Source: Epiperipatus broadwayi
Lineage: Eukaryota; Onychophora; Udeonychophora; Euonychophora; Peripatidae
Reading direction: 5' to 3'
DNA length: 64,000 bases
Assembly (NCBI GenBank): GCA_028023455.1
Contig: JAQFVV010012402.1
Span: 12,626,292 to 12,690,291 of the forward strand
The notes below the pieces were generated by a model. It searched no databases. It was not told the DNA's origin and saw only the letters and a list, made by a program, of their open reading frames with translations. A program made the position numbers and the translations under genes. Positions 1 to 12,600 of the stretch are shown piece after piece; the stretch's first letter is position 1; every line of letters begins with the position of its first letter.

Positions 1-1980
1 TATAAAATAATTCATGAGACATAACTGTCTTATCACCATTTTAAAATAAATCTTAGATAAACTTATAAATAATACGTTTCAATACATTTTTTAGACTCCG
101 TATAATGTCCGAGCTGTGGTTTTTTTATGTACCAAAACAGTTCTCCGGTGAAGTATTAATAAAGCTGTATCAATAAATATTCCAAACATTTTTTCAGCAT
201 TACAACTTATATCCATTTTATTTCGTAGTATATCCATTTTTTATTGCGAAGTTTAGGTTAAATTTTTAGATAAAATACGACTGATAAAGGAACTTTAAAA
301 AATTTAACAAAGCATGTTAAATGAAATTATTAAAATATTTTTTAGTTTACACTCTCTTTTTTGCAAGTTACTTTTAAAATATTAATTAATTTTTGCAAAT
401 AAATTATAAGAAAGTACTAAAAAAAAAAATTGACTAAAATAAAATTTTTTAAAAATACTATCTTTTTGATAGTTATAATTTATCTTTCTCCGGTTTCAAT
501 ACATTATTAATCTCCCCCGATAACCCCGTGCAATTCATATTTATAGTCTGTAAGAATACCTATTCCTATTCGTTAATTCTTACTTTAGCTTGAGAACAAA
601 TTTACATATTTTTAGTTTATAGTAGAATTGAATTTCAAAAATTAGAAATTATGACATAATAAAATGTAAAAAATATTATTTAAAATACCACTTTTAATTC
701 AATTATAACTTTATTTAAATTATTTAATCTTTTAAAATAACTATTAAAATAATATTTAATAACTTATTCCATTTCTTAATATTCAATTTATCTATTTTTA
801 TTTAAATAAAATATTTAATTTTTATATTATGAATGTATTCGTCTTTATTACATCATTTAAGCATTTGGAAATAACTACGTAATATTTTAATATTCACTTC
901 TATGATAATAATCATTATATCCAACTCTATAATACACAAACTTTGTTATTAAATTCTAACAAGCGTGTGTGTGAAAGTATACATTAAAAGTCACATGATT
1001 AATAACTTTGACAGACGATTTTTAATTTATTTCTCTGCCCAGATTTATAAAATTGATACACTTATTATATTATATAATATAATTATAAAAAAATTTGGAA
1101 GAATAATTTTAAAAATATAGAACTAGATATAATTTTCACCATCACAAAGTTTATTTTTAAAATGTATGATATTAATTTTTGCTTATTAAATATGACTTTA
1201 TAAATTTAAAATATAACATTTATTAAACTATACGTTTTAAACTGTTAAAATCGAATTTTTAAATATACTTTTAATTATTTATAGCTGTGTTATTCATATG
1301 CAACTATATTTAAAGCTTTACATAACTATTTTTAAATGATTTTATATACTACGTATTTTCTTTAGCTTTAAATTGTACTTTTAAAAATATAATCGACAAA
1401 CTATAATTAATGTATTAAAAGAACATATTCTAAAATTTAAAATTTTTAGTAATTGACTGTTATGAACTATTACTGACCTATAGAAAAGGGCACAATATAT
1501 ATATATTTACAATGTACTCACAAGATTCTATACACATAGCAAGTTTAAATTAAAACTAATTAGACTTTGGTTGCAATTAATTTTTTTTTTACAAATATAT
1601 TTTTTTTAAAAAAAAAAGTCATAAATTAACCATTGCAATAGCAACATGACAGCATTCCAACTCAGATGAGTAATAAAGCCAAAATCTGTAATAAAGGTGA
1701 GAGATTAATAGACTAGACAGACATCAAAAAAACATACAAAATAGCAAAGCATAAAATTTTAGGGAAAAAGGCTATCCAGACATGATACTACTAAAAAAAT
1801 GACTGCAATAAAATTAATCCAAAATACTGCTATATTTTACGTAATGAAGTAATTTATTAAATAACTTCTGATATGATTCACAATGAAAAGTAGTTAGATA
1901 ATTTTTATTCAGTAAATCAAAAACTGAAGCAATGAACATAGTTAGCAATTACCCCAATTATACAATAGTAATGAATGTCA
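1..1980. other. AT-rich non-coding sequence
   Basis: No open frame, exon or repeat boundary is visible. The sequence is dominated by A/T runs. It lies downstream of the last visible XPO5 exon and is probably intronic to the rest of that gene. Confidence 0.5.
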
Positions 1981-2137
1981 ACACTAAAATAATCATGTTA
2001 AAAAAAATTCTCTGCTTAATCAATAGAAATTATGAACAAAGGCAAAACTCTCCATACAATAGTGCCACCCTGTGCCAAACAGAGTAATCAATGGATGCCA
2101 GAAGGCTTGTGCATAAAATCCCTATCTAATACCTACT

Positions 2138-2196
2138 ATCCAATATCCCCAGACTAGTTTCTGGCTTGTGGCCATCATCAGTGAGGAGCCTTGGAT
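2138..2196 (-). ncRNA. Type I hammerhead ribozyme, all core positions intact
   Basis: Read on the minus strand. Outer stem I is AUCCAA with UUGGAU (6 bp). An internal loop (GGC opposite UA) follows, then inner stem I UCCUCA with UGGGGA (6 bp, one G-U). The core is CUGAUGA, stem II is UGGC/GCCA closed by CACAA, and GAAA follows. Stem III is the self-complementary ACUAGU, and the cleavage site is GUC with the cut predicted after the base complementary to 2152. Stem III has no loop, so a dimer or cooperative fold is more likely than a monomer, as known for short-stem-III hammerheads of this type. Not tested. Confidence 0.82.
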
Positions 2197-2400
2197 CTGA
2201 GAGCACTGCACCTAGATCTTAGGATCTAATGCAACCCTCCAGCACTAGATATGGATTTTATGCACAAGCCTTCTGGCATCCATTGATTACTTTGTTTGGC
2301 ACAGGATGGCACTACTGTATGGAGAGTTTTGCCTTTGTTCATAATTTCTATTGATTAAGCAGGGAATTTTTTTTAACATGATTATTTTAGTGTATAATTT

Positions 2401-2757
2401 TGTAAATTATGTAAGGAAGAAATAGAAAATATTAGGCATTTGTTAATTGAATGTAAATGTTTGAAAACAGAAAGGGTACATATAATGAAGTTGTGGAAAA
2501 ATAAATATGAAAAGAGTGATTATACAGAAAGTGAATTATAGGTTTTTATGCTGGGTTTGGGAAAAGATAAGGGGATTTAGATATAAAGGTTATAGAGTTG
2601 ACAAAGATTATGTTGTGCAAATGGGATAGAGCAGATTATGGGTAAATTTAGAGTGGGGAATGTAAAATAAAGTGGCTAACAGGTTTATCTTGACATAATT
2701 GCTGAGATATTCTTGACTTCGTTTAGGGAGAAGCCATAATACATCACATCACATCCT
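2401..2757 (+). mobile_element. Non-LTR retrotransposon (LINE) 3' end, decayed
   Basis: From 2401 the frame reads CKLCKEEIENIRHLLIECKC, the C-x2-C ... H ... C motif typical of the C-terminus of LINE reverse-transcriptase proteins, and is broken by stops soon after. The element ends with TTCTTGACTTCGTTTAGGGA and GAAGCC, followed by a CATCA-type tail at 2741-2756. The same 3' end occurs in reverse orientation at 55539-55599. Confidence 0.7.
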
Positions 2758-2820
2758 TTGTTTACAACAATTATGTGCTAGTATAGAGATGGTGATCATG
2801 TGATGTTTAGAAATTATGAA

Positions 2821-5800
2821 GTGATTCACTAAATGGTTATTTATAAGCATAATTATTCATTATACTTTTAAATGATTATTAAATTTGAAACAAAAATTGT
2901 ATACGCATTTGGGTACAAAAAACAATTAGGCACAAGTACTAGTGCTATGGTAAAATTTCACTTCACTCATGTAATGTTTCAAGAGGTAAGAAAGCTAAAA
3001 TGAAACACAAGACAAAAATGATACTTTGTTATCATGATTAATAAGAGCAATACCAAAAACAGTAGATGAGAACTATAAATTTTTTTAAGTCATTTGTTTG
3101 AATGTAGCATAATCTGAAGCACAAAATAGGATCAACTGGGTTGCAGAGATAGTATTGAATGTTTGTCAGATTGCCCACTTGACATAAGGTTTATAATGAC
3201 ACAATTTTTTTTTTATAATCTATTCCAGGATATAATAAAAATATTATGAACATATAAACTTAATGGATATATAATTAATTGCATGGAGTGCATATCCTTT
3301 TATACAGATGGAATTTATTATTTGTGCAACTGATGCTTCTGTATTTAATACATTTATGAATAAATTTCTGATCCTGAACCACAGCTGCTGGATATTTTTT
3401 CCTTGATATAATCATTTGAAAATTCTGAAGTTAAATGTGGCCACCTACTTTAAAAAAAAATAATTCAGGACTATTCTAGCTTTAGCAACATCAATATCAT
3501 ATCCTTTAATCATTTGAACTTTTGCCTTTCTCTTAGTGAATCTTTATAATACCTTAAGATGTCTACAACATTCCCACTTAAATAGTATGTTTTTTATTAA
3601 TAATTATTTGAAGTATCTGCAAAATAATTCATTAATTATATAAAAAATAACTACTCAATTATCAAAAAAGTTTTTAGACTATCTCTGACCTCATTTTTCA
3701 TACACAGCATAGTGGAAAACTTAGACTAATTTCACCTAAAATGTTAGAAAAATAAAGAATGGTTTAAGTTTAGAATCCACAGTTATTTGTCTCACGTATT
3801 AAAACTAGTTATTTACTACTTTTTTCAAATATCTATTTAAGTACCTGTTATGTCTGGAAGTGGGATTCTTGCTCACCAGACAGTATGAAATTAGAAATTC
3901 TTCCCTGGGTAAAAACTACTAAGTTCAATTATTAGTATTTAATATAACTCTAGACAAATGATTACATTATTAATAGAATATATACAATTGACAATATATA
4001 CATGAACCCAAAGGCATACAGAAATTATAATAAAAGATCTATATGAACTGTTCAGTCCCTAAGCTTGCTTTTACACATTCAGAGGCAAGTTCTCTGGAAT
4101 AGAAGTTTAAGGTATGTATGATAACATCCAGCACCGAGGTTAAAAATCCATCAGCACACACGAAGCTTCTCCACACAAGTGAGTCTTTTTTTGCACTTGG
4201 CTGGCATAGATTGTCTAATTTCTTCTCTTCTGATTGGTTCCTATTTTCAAACCTGCTGATAAGATAATTAATTCATTTATTCGTGATACATCCTTGATCA
4301 TAGAAATTTACTTCTAATTAGTTATATCAATTTATTCTTAGAATCTTGAATGATTACTAATGATTTAATCAGGAACTCACAATAACTTAATTATTTTAGA
4401 TCTTATATAAGGGATGTTCTATCATCAGATTTTCAATGGAATGGATGGCTGAAGAGTTGAAGGATGGAGTAGATTAAAGCCTATTCATTAAAGTTTGAAG
4501 ATTTGCTATATTAATATAAATTGAGCACTGATTATATATATGTGGGAGATGATAATCTGGGTCAACTGACAAGTACTGGTTCCGCACGAAATATATATAT
4601 TGAAGATGATTTATCTTTTACACGTGTGTGGTCATGTGCATCGGTTGTATGAGAGATTGGATAGCTGAAGAGGCTTGAAAGTCTGTGTTCAAATCCCTTA
4701 TATAATTACATAATTCCAAGTATATAAATTATACTTGTATTCAATCAAACATTATTTTAGGTCTATATGTATTTAATGAAATAATTTCATTACTTACTTA
4801 TCTCTAGAGATTTAACTAATCACTATTTCATTCTACTTAGGAATTAATCTTTTCTGATCTCATTTTACTATTTATTTTATTTTTTAAGTTTTGCTAATCT
4901 TTGAAAAACTAGATGTTAATTTAATGATTTTAATTTATATATAAATATACTTATATGTATACATAATAGTACCCAATTTTTATGTTAAATATATTTTTAG
5001 GCAAAACTAAGAATTAATGTATATGGGCATCCTCAATAAATTAAATGCAAGAAATTTAATCACTGTGACTTCGTATATCAAAAACTAGTCTCAAATGCTA
5101 ACCATTCTAAAAAAGTTTGACTATTCTTAGACAGCTGCTTGCCAACATTGAGAATAGATTTTGTTTGGATCAGAAACATTCTCTATACATTTAATAAGTG
5201 CATTTTTTAGCAACTGATATATCAATTTCACTGACTGCCCAACTATTCCAAATTAAAGACTGCACTGATTTTTCCCATTGATAATAAAAAAATTGAGCTT
5301 TATTCTTAATAAAATTTATTTCTCAATGTCAATTCATTTTTCTAGGAAAGAAATCTATGTTATCTATTTATCTTTCAATCTTTTTGATAGAGAAACCATT
5401 TAAAATTTTAGAATAGCTTTCTTCAACAACTCTTAATAAACTTTTGATCATATGAAATTTTTGCATCCTCCTCTCTAATGTTTCTCTCCAATGCTGCCAA
5501 ATGGTTTTGGATCAATAGTATGCTGTTGTATCAGTATTGTGCTTTTACTCACACAAACAAGACTCTTTTGATGAGTTAACTTCAGTGTTTTAAGTTCATT
5601 TCCATGTATAAATAAATTAATATTGCCAAGTGTAAGCTTCTATACAATGAAATGGCTCATTATACAACATTATTGCTTTTTCAAGGTCAATAATTCCTGC
5701 CCTCATTAGTTACATTAGGATTATGATAATGAAGATACATCCATTATTATTAATTAATACTAGCCACATTACATGATATAAATCGTCTTAATGAATTTAC

Positions 5801-7738
5801 TGTACTTTAGAATTGATGTAATGAATGACGATGTCACAACTATTTTTCTATAAGACTATTTAGAACATTTACAACACTGAAATAACATAAAAACGTAACT
5901 TAAAAAGCATAGTTCTCTGATGAACAAACTTAGATCTATATCAGGAATTGCATTAAGTGTAAAGAATTTATATTTTGTTATGTATATTTCAGAATGAAAG
6001 ATGGAATGGTGTCATAACTATATACTATATTAACATTTTTGTAGTGGTAAATATTACAGTAATGTATAAAATTCAGATTATTTTGTTAACTATTAAACAC
6101 TTTTATTTAAGGTAGACACTCTGTTGACTGGTTATCTATTTATTTAGATAAAATTTTGACCTCAAAGTTTAATCTATTTCTATCTAATAAATTCATTTAA
6201 ATTTTGCATCTGTCATAAATCAATGACAATGCAATATGATAATGAATTATTTTCTGTAGATCTCTTGGTTTCTTTGCTACATCAGACAGAATTTTAAATA
6301 TGTTGCTATCAGTTCAATAAATTTTCAACAATGTGTACAAAGGAGCAGTATTTTTTTTTAAAAAAAAGTTTAGACTAAAAACAAATCTTGACTCCTTTTG
6401 ATTGTAAAAGTTGATTTTTTTTAAATTTTAAATGCTTTGATTATAAACAAAACAATATTGTAAACAATCTTAATGTATGTTATTTGTTTTCAAATGTCAA
6501 GCAAATAGCAATGTCATTTTAATTCCCATTGGAATAATTGCAAAAAATATCTGAATACCAAAAAATTAAAGCCTTAAAATAATCGTTTCCTCAATCACAA
6601 TTGGTCCTTTATATTTAGAGCTATCTAAGAAGTAATTAATTCAATCTCTATTGTTTTAAATTTGTGAATGAAAAATATATATATAATAAATTTCCATTAT
6701 TAAATAATCAAAAAGCCAACAGTAAAAAATAAATAAACAATTTAAAATGCAAAAATTATTCTTTATCTATTTTTAAACTTATCATCTTTATTACTTTGTT
6801 GGGTCAAATTTTCTTCAACTTTTGAATAAAATAAAAACTTTCACTTCAGATAGTCAAAATATTACCAGTGACGCTTAAAACAAAAATGAACAGTTCCAAC
6901 TGCTGATAATATAACAACTTATTTTGAAACACTAAAAAATAATAAATTATATGTTTGAAGTCATTCTAACTAATGGATTTTCTTCTATTTTGAATTGCTA
7001 AATCCAACAACTTTTGAATAAAAAATGAAATAATTCCATTTCAAATACTGACAATATATCATGACTAATGCTTCTATGTTATAGGACTAAAGAATAAATT
7101 ACATATATATGTAATTTAATTGGAAAGCAATAAAAAACTGCCATACAAAGGAAGAGACAGTTGAGAAAAAACAAGGCAAATATACCAGGAAAAGATATCA
7201 AATTAACATGCAGAAAAGCGCAGCAAAATAAAAAGTCAAAAATATTCTTTTTTCATAATTTGGGTCGTTATATTTAAATTACATAACACTTGATACATTA
7301 TACATGAAAGCACAGGAAAACAATATCTGCTTTAAGGCAGATGAAGAATGATTTGAACTTGTTACAATTTATGCATTTTATATATAACTTCATCGAAGGA
7401 TAAGATTGCTTTAAATATTAATAACACTGTGAATTAATGCTAACATAATATACAACTGAGAAAATGACTATATTGCCATATTTGTTTATAGTTTTTCTAG
7501 GCAAGAATTTAAAAGCATTTAAGTACACATTAAGATATTCTTTATTATTTTTTTAAGAACATTGCATTTCTTGTTATCAAATATGGTATAATAGTGAGCA
7601 AGCCATGATTCTAAGAATTAATTTTTAATGCACAATTTTCTTTTAAATATTGCACATGGCACTATTATTTATTGTTTTAAATAAAACCGAAATAATTATA
7701 AAGAAGATCCCAATACTAAATGTTAAAAATAATAAATA
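2821..7738. other. AT-rich non-coding stretch with minor repeat traces
   Basis: No exon could be supported. A less AT-biased part at about 3860-4260 has no usable open frame. A tRNA-like segment lies at 4650-4706. A diverged relative of the 7739-8013 fold-back appears at 6556-6650. Confidence 0.45.
4650..4706 (+). repeat. tRNA-derived SINE-like fragment
   Basis: An A-box-like GGATAGCTGAAGAGG is followed about 20 bp later by a B-box-like TGTTCAAATCCC, the spacing of a tRNA-type internal promoter. No cloverleaf was closed by eye, so a SINE fragment is more likely than a functional tRNA. Confidence 0.4.
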
Positions 7739-8013
7739 TAAAAAAATATTTTATAATAAATTCTTTTATTTACTGTGCACTAAAAAGTCAAAAAATAATT
7801 AGTTCTTCAATCACAGTTGGTTTTATAGTTAACTTAAAATAAGATCATGGGATGTCCAGAAATTAATCAATTCAATCACTTTTAAAAGTGATTGAATTAA
7901 CTAATTTCTGGACACTCCATATTTTTATTTCAAGTTATGTTTGAAGAATCACTTATTTTTTGGCTTTTTAGTGCACAATAAAAAAAGCATTTATTACAAA
8001 ATATTTTTTTCCA
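7739..8013. repeat. Long fold-back (MITE-like) repeat
   Basis: The arms mirror each other around the centre at 7883/7884 (ACTTTTAAAAGT), with small indels. They carry TCAATCAC, ATTTCTGGACA and GTGCACTAAAAAG on one side and the reverse complement on the other. No coding capacity. A single-arm relative lies at 6556-6650. Confidence 0.65.
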
Positions 8014-8298
8014 TTTATTGCATATTATATCTAGACTGTATATAGCCATTCTGCATATTCTACAACTTATTCATATTTTGTTACAAAGAATTTAGAATAC
8101 AGCATCAAGTTATAGAACCTAAACTTATATGATGATGAATAGTTAGTAATCACTCTTTTTCAGGTCTAGTCATATTACCTCAATATTAAATACCTCTACT
8201 AGCTCTTCTGAAATTGTTAAACTTTAACTTGCTAATACACTTAATAACATCTTTTTTAATGATATAAAAGATTCTTTTTATTAATACTCATTGCTATT

Positions 8299-8522
8299 AA
8301 AACAGGTAAAACTCTCACTGACGAAGGCCACAAGCCAGAAACTAGTCTGCGGATATTGGATGAGTAGACACTAGATAGGGATTTTATGCACAAGCCTTCT
8401 GGCAAACATTGATTATTCTGATTAGCACTGAGTGGCACTACTGTATGGAGAGTTTTTGGCTGTTTTAATAACAGTAATGTGCTAGCATAAGAAATATTGA
8501 TCATGTGATGTTTAGTGGTTTA
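8299..8522 (+). mobile_element. Family A hammerhead element, internally deleted copy
   Basis: Thirteen bases (ACTCATTGCTATT) repeat at 8286-8298 and 8523-8535 and flank a 224-bp insert. It begins with the family A end (AAAACAGGTAAAACTCTC), joins directly to the hammerhead core, and continues through GCACAAGCCTTCTGGCA. It ends with the GTATGGAGAG segment and GATCATGTGATGTTTAG. The region between the left end and the hammerhead present in the 16-kb copy is missing. Confidence 0.75.
8312..8353 (+). ncRNA. Hammerhead ribozyme core, truncated stem I
   Basis: The core is CUGACGA (8318-8324), followed by GGC/GCC around loop CACAA with an A-A mismatch at the base of stem II. GAAA and self-complementary ACUAGU follow, with GUC ending at 8347. 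The outer half of stem I is absent because the upstream part is deleted, and inner stem I (CUCUCA with UGCGGA) pairs poorly. Activity is doubtful. Confidence 0.55.
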
Positions 8523-8535
8523 ACTCATTGCTATT

Positions 8536-9510
8536 TGTCATTTAACTTAAAAGTATCTAAAATCAGATATTCTTGCTCAAGACTAACAGATAAAATGAGG
8601 AGAAACTCTTTGCTAGACCAACATTTGGAGATCCCTTTAGTAATTTTTCCTATTTTATTTCCTTATCTATAATGAAAAAGATATTAACACACTATGAAAA
8701 ATTGAGGTGGAGATTTTTTAGTGAAAGTTCATTCTCTATGATATACACTACATGATATTTCTATAATTTGTAATTACTGCATCACCTATATCAATTTTAA
8801 ACTAAATGATCTATTGGCATGCATTTATAATAGTACAGGCACTATAAATAATACACAGCATCTACTTATTATTTATTAATAGACCTAAACATTTTTCTGT
8901 ACTAATTAACTGAATTAATTTAACAGTCTTCTTAACTAAATCTTGTTCATATAATATTACATTTTGTTATAATGTTGTTGTTATTTTTCCTCTTTTTTTT
9001 TTTATCTACTATTTCACGTACTGGATAAATTATGTCTGTTCTTTTTTATTTTTTAACTTGCTTATATTCTTGTATTTAAATATATTCACATAAAAGTCTC
9101 ATGACCAATAACAGCCCATTCACCTGCCAAACCTATAACTTGAATTTGGAGCTGGTCATGCTTGTAAAAATTTTCCAGCAAATTTAGAATTTTTCTTTAT
9201 AGTGGCCAGTCCATAGTCAATCCAACTAACCATCCAATATTAATTAATAAATGGATATCTGGGACCTAGATATTCATAGCTAATGGGAAAACAAGAATGG
9301 GAAAAACATTCAAACTATTACCATCTGGAAATTGGCTAACCTAGTGAATATATCTTCTCTTTCATTGTTTCTCTCTGAGGAACTATTAGAGAAGTTTTTG
9401 GCTTGTTAAAGGATATTTTAATTTTTTAATCTATATATTTAAATGTAGACATTTAAAAATAACATTCTATATTTTGCATTTTCAATATTAAAAAAACAAC
9501 AACTTAATAC
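8536..9510. other. AT-rich non-coding sequence next to XPO5 exon E10
   Basis: This is the intron downstream of E10. I see no exon, repeat boundary or regulatory motif that can be supported. Confidence 0.45.
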
Positions 9511-9617
9511 CTAATTAAAACAAGTGCCTCCATAAGAGTACATTTTTCCATTTGAGATAACTGTTCAGGATCTGTACTGATAACTTTTACATGATTATAT
9601 ATTTCTTCAAACTTAGG
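9511..9617 (-). CDS. XPO5: XPO5 exon E10, last visible exon
   Basis: The exon is 107 nt, 35 codons plus two bases, with acceptor TTTTTCTAG and donor GTATTA. It encodes PKFEEIYNHVKVI and QMEKCTLMEALVLI, matching 'PNF-x-x-[LI]-YNHVK ... QMEKC-x-LMEALVLIS'. The next exon should complete an AG-N codon (serine or arginine). I searched 1-9500 by eye for it and did not find it. Confidence 0.94.
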
Positions 9618-12600
9618 CTAGAAAAATAAAATCAAAAACACATATAGAATAGATAAAATAATAGCAAGAAAAATGTAATTTAGTGGCATTACATTTATTA
9701 TAACACTAATTACCTATGTAATTACATCAAACAAGTATTTTTATCAATAATACTATTGTCATTAATATAAAATAAACTATAATAATGATAACAATGACAG
9801 TAAACAAAAATTAATAATAATAAACTGTAGTATTTTAATTGCAATAAATATTTTAATATTAAAAATAGTGATAAGAATACTTCACAAGTTAAATTTAAAT
9901 GTATTAATTAATAATAATGGAAACTTTTTTAGAAATGAATATAGGTATAAGAAAATGAATAGAGTTATGTAATTAAAAGGTTTTTCTACAAACTGAATGA
10001 AAAAAACGTAAGAGCAAATTTTGAACTGAGAAAAAAAAATAGTAGATCCAGAAAGTGAAATTAATTAAAAGTTTTCCAAAAGGAATTTTAAGGAATGGAA
10101 AATTGTTGATAAGAGAACAATTAAAGTGAAGACTGTAAAAACTTGGGATTGTAAATCTAAGTGTTTTTTTCTTCATTTGTGTTAGTGAAGTGCTTTGTGC
10201 TCGTAGTGAGTATCGTCAGTAACCAGTCAATGTCTGTGAGGGAATAAACCCAGATGTTTTGGAATCTGAAGGTATAAAAATCCGATTAGTATTTGAAGTA
10301 GATCGTCCTGATCTTATTTTGTTTTATGTAAGCCTAAATGGCTTGTAGGTTTTAACTTGGAGAACTTATATAGCGTAGTTGTGGAAAGTGCCAATTCATT
10401 AAATCAGATAGTAATTGTCAGACAATATTGAAACAGTGTTTAAAGATTTTTAAAACTCCGTAATCATGTATTTGTCTGTATATATTAATTATATTTAAGC
10501 TTGTATATATATTCTAGTTTTGTGTTTGTATATAATAAATCCTTAATACTAAATTTAGTTTTGTTTATTAATTAATTGTGGTTTGCCCTTTGCGAGTTCT
10601 GGGTAAATACACAACAAAATGGCGCAGTCGAATATTACCTAGTACAGGGAAAGTAATAGTGTCAAGCAATAGTATAGATTGAGAGTTTGATCGACAGGTA
10701 AAATGTCGATAGGTCAAGATAGTATCTCAGAATTCGATATAGGAAATGCAGTTGAATGGCCTTTATATGTTATGCAACTTGAAGTGTTAATAGTAAAAGA
10801 ATAGCAGTTTTGTTGTACTTAGCAGGAAGGAAAGTAATTGAAATCATTAATAAGTTATTGAATGGAACTATAACGGAGGCAGTAAGTTATGAGGTGATAG
10901 TCAATAAGTTAACAGAGCATTTTAGTCCACAGCCGTCTAGGCAATTCGCTAGGCTGGCACTCCGAAATAGAAGGCAGGCAAAAGGAGAAAAAATAAAGGA
11001 TTTTGACATAGCATTATGCAGTTAGTAAAAAACTGTCAATATGGGGAATTTGGTGAATAAGTCTTGTTGGACCAATTTCTATGGAGAATGGCAGATGAAA
11101 GGTTAAGATAAACATTATTGACTGAAACCAAGTTGTCATATGAATTAGCGATCAAAAAAGGGATAGTGTATGAATTAATTAGTGAGCAACTCTCACTTTT
11201 AGAAGTAAAGAAGACAAGGAAAATAGAACAGCAGTTTATAAAATGAATAAAAGTAGGCTGCATAGAAATTACAAATCAAATAGCGAACCAATATCTTTAG
11301 GAAATGTTTTTGTTGTGAGAAAACAGATCATGTCGCTAAGAATTGTAAATGGCATTTATTTGTTTGTATATATTAATTATAATTAAACTGGTATATATAT
11401 TCTATTATAATAAAACCTTAGTACTAAATTTAGTTTTACTTATTAATTAATTGTGGTTTGCCCTTTGTGAGTCATGGGAATTTTTGCAACAGCAAATAAT
11501 AGCTATATGTATACACCCATATTAGATTATTATGTATATTAAGATTATTTATATATAAACATCAATTAATCTGGATTTTTAATACTTAATTATGATTGCA
11601 TAGAGCAACACCAATGTTAGTTTCCAAAAAGTCAGCCAATTATGAGCAAATTGGTGTTTTGTTATTTTTAGTTAGAGAATAAAGCAAGGAGAAAACATAT
11701 AAACTCTTTGTGAACCTGATATCTGATAACTTTAATACTATCTTTTTCTATACTGATCTCTATAAAAAAATGCTAGAAAGATCTTTGCATTATAGAGAGC
11801 TATTTAAAAACCATTTCATCTTTTTAACAAATGCTTTGATTCATACTATCAATTCATCATTTACTCGAGAGATACTTACAAAACTCTTTTGATTTTGAAC
11901 CTAAAGCAATACCGTGAAAACTTTTGAAAATAATATAGATAATAAGAAAAGTAAATAAATGAATGAATATTTAACCAGATTACAGCTTCTATCCATGATT
12001 TTATATGCTCGTTTCCATTTTAACATAAAGGACATAAAATTTAAAAGCAAAAAAATACAGGTAATAAGATTAAATATATCAACAACAATAAAAAAGAAAA
12101 TTATAATTTATTCTCTTACCAAAAGAAGATCAGGATACTGTTTGCAAATCTTGACTAATGAAGAACATGCATGCCTACGAACATTTTTGACAGAACGATT
12201 TCTTGTAGCTTTTGTTTGTCCAGGTATTGAAAATATCATAGAGGCAAAAATCTTTAATAAAATCAAACATGTTTTATATTCATGTATACACTAATAACAA
12301 AATCAGCAAAAAATAAAAAACTTTAAATGTCAAACAATTTCCCTCAAACCTCTAAAAAAAATGGTGTATCAATAATCATAAAATTATTATTTTTGTGTGT
12401 TTGATTTATAGTCATTAAATGACTTCTTTGGAGCACTAAATAAGATTTTACAAGTTGCTTAAAATATGATCTTTTTTTAATGTTTCTTCTATTTTATTTG
12501 ATTTGAAATTAATATTTCTTATATATAAAAATATTATTATCAAATTAAATTATATTTCTAAATATTTTTGATGGATATGAAAGACTTGATTGCTTTTCTT

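Larger units (their letters stand above)
2037..2808 (-). mobile_element. Family A hammerhead fold-back element, composite copy
   Basis: Twelve bases (AGAAATTATGAA) are repeated at 2025-2036 and 2809-2820 and bracket the insert. Inside are the family A left end (GGCAAAACTCTCCATAC), a hammerhead on the minus strand, and the mirrored right end (GTATGGAGAGTTTTGCC). Then comes a stretch at about 2338-2395 that is the reverse complement of host DNA from 1981-2036, with about one mismatch. Next is a LINE 3' end (2401-2757) and a family A terminal piece ending GATCATGTGATGTTT. The 415-bp fold-back 1981-2395 therefore extends past the insertion point into flanking sequence. This suggests template switching during insertion. 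Confidence 0.7.
10150..11491 (+). mobile_element. Ty3-like LTR retrotransposon remnant, gag only
   Basis: Two copies of an LTR 3' portion (about 10465-10616 and 11352-11491) share TTAATTAATTGTGGTTTGCC and the following CCTTTG. After the first LTR, TGGCGCAGTCG at 10620-10630 looks like a primer-binding site. A broken gag region follows. All of pol and the 5' part of the 3' LTR are missing. The second LTR piece starts just after the gag zinc knuckle, where short homology (TATTTGT) exists. It lies in the XPO5 intron between E9 and E10. The 5' boundary is approximate. Confidence 0.75.

Noticed and set aside
8256-8504. 82-codon open frame on the minus strand.
   Set aside because: It runs through the family A repeat and reads the hammerhead antisense; a repeat shadow.
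11959-12294. 111-codon plus-strand open frame, the longest in the window.
   Set aside because: It is the antisense of XPO5 exon E9, whose minus-strand translation is clearly conserved.
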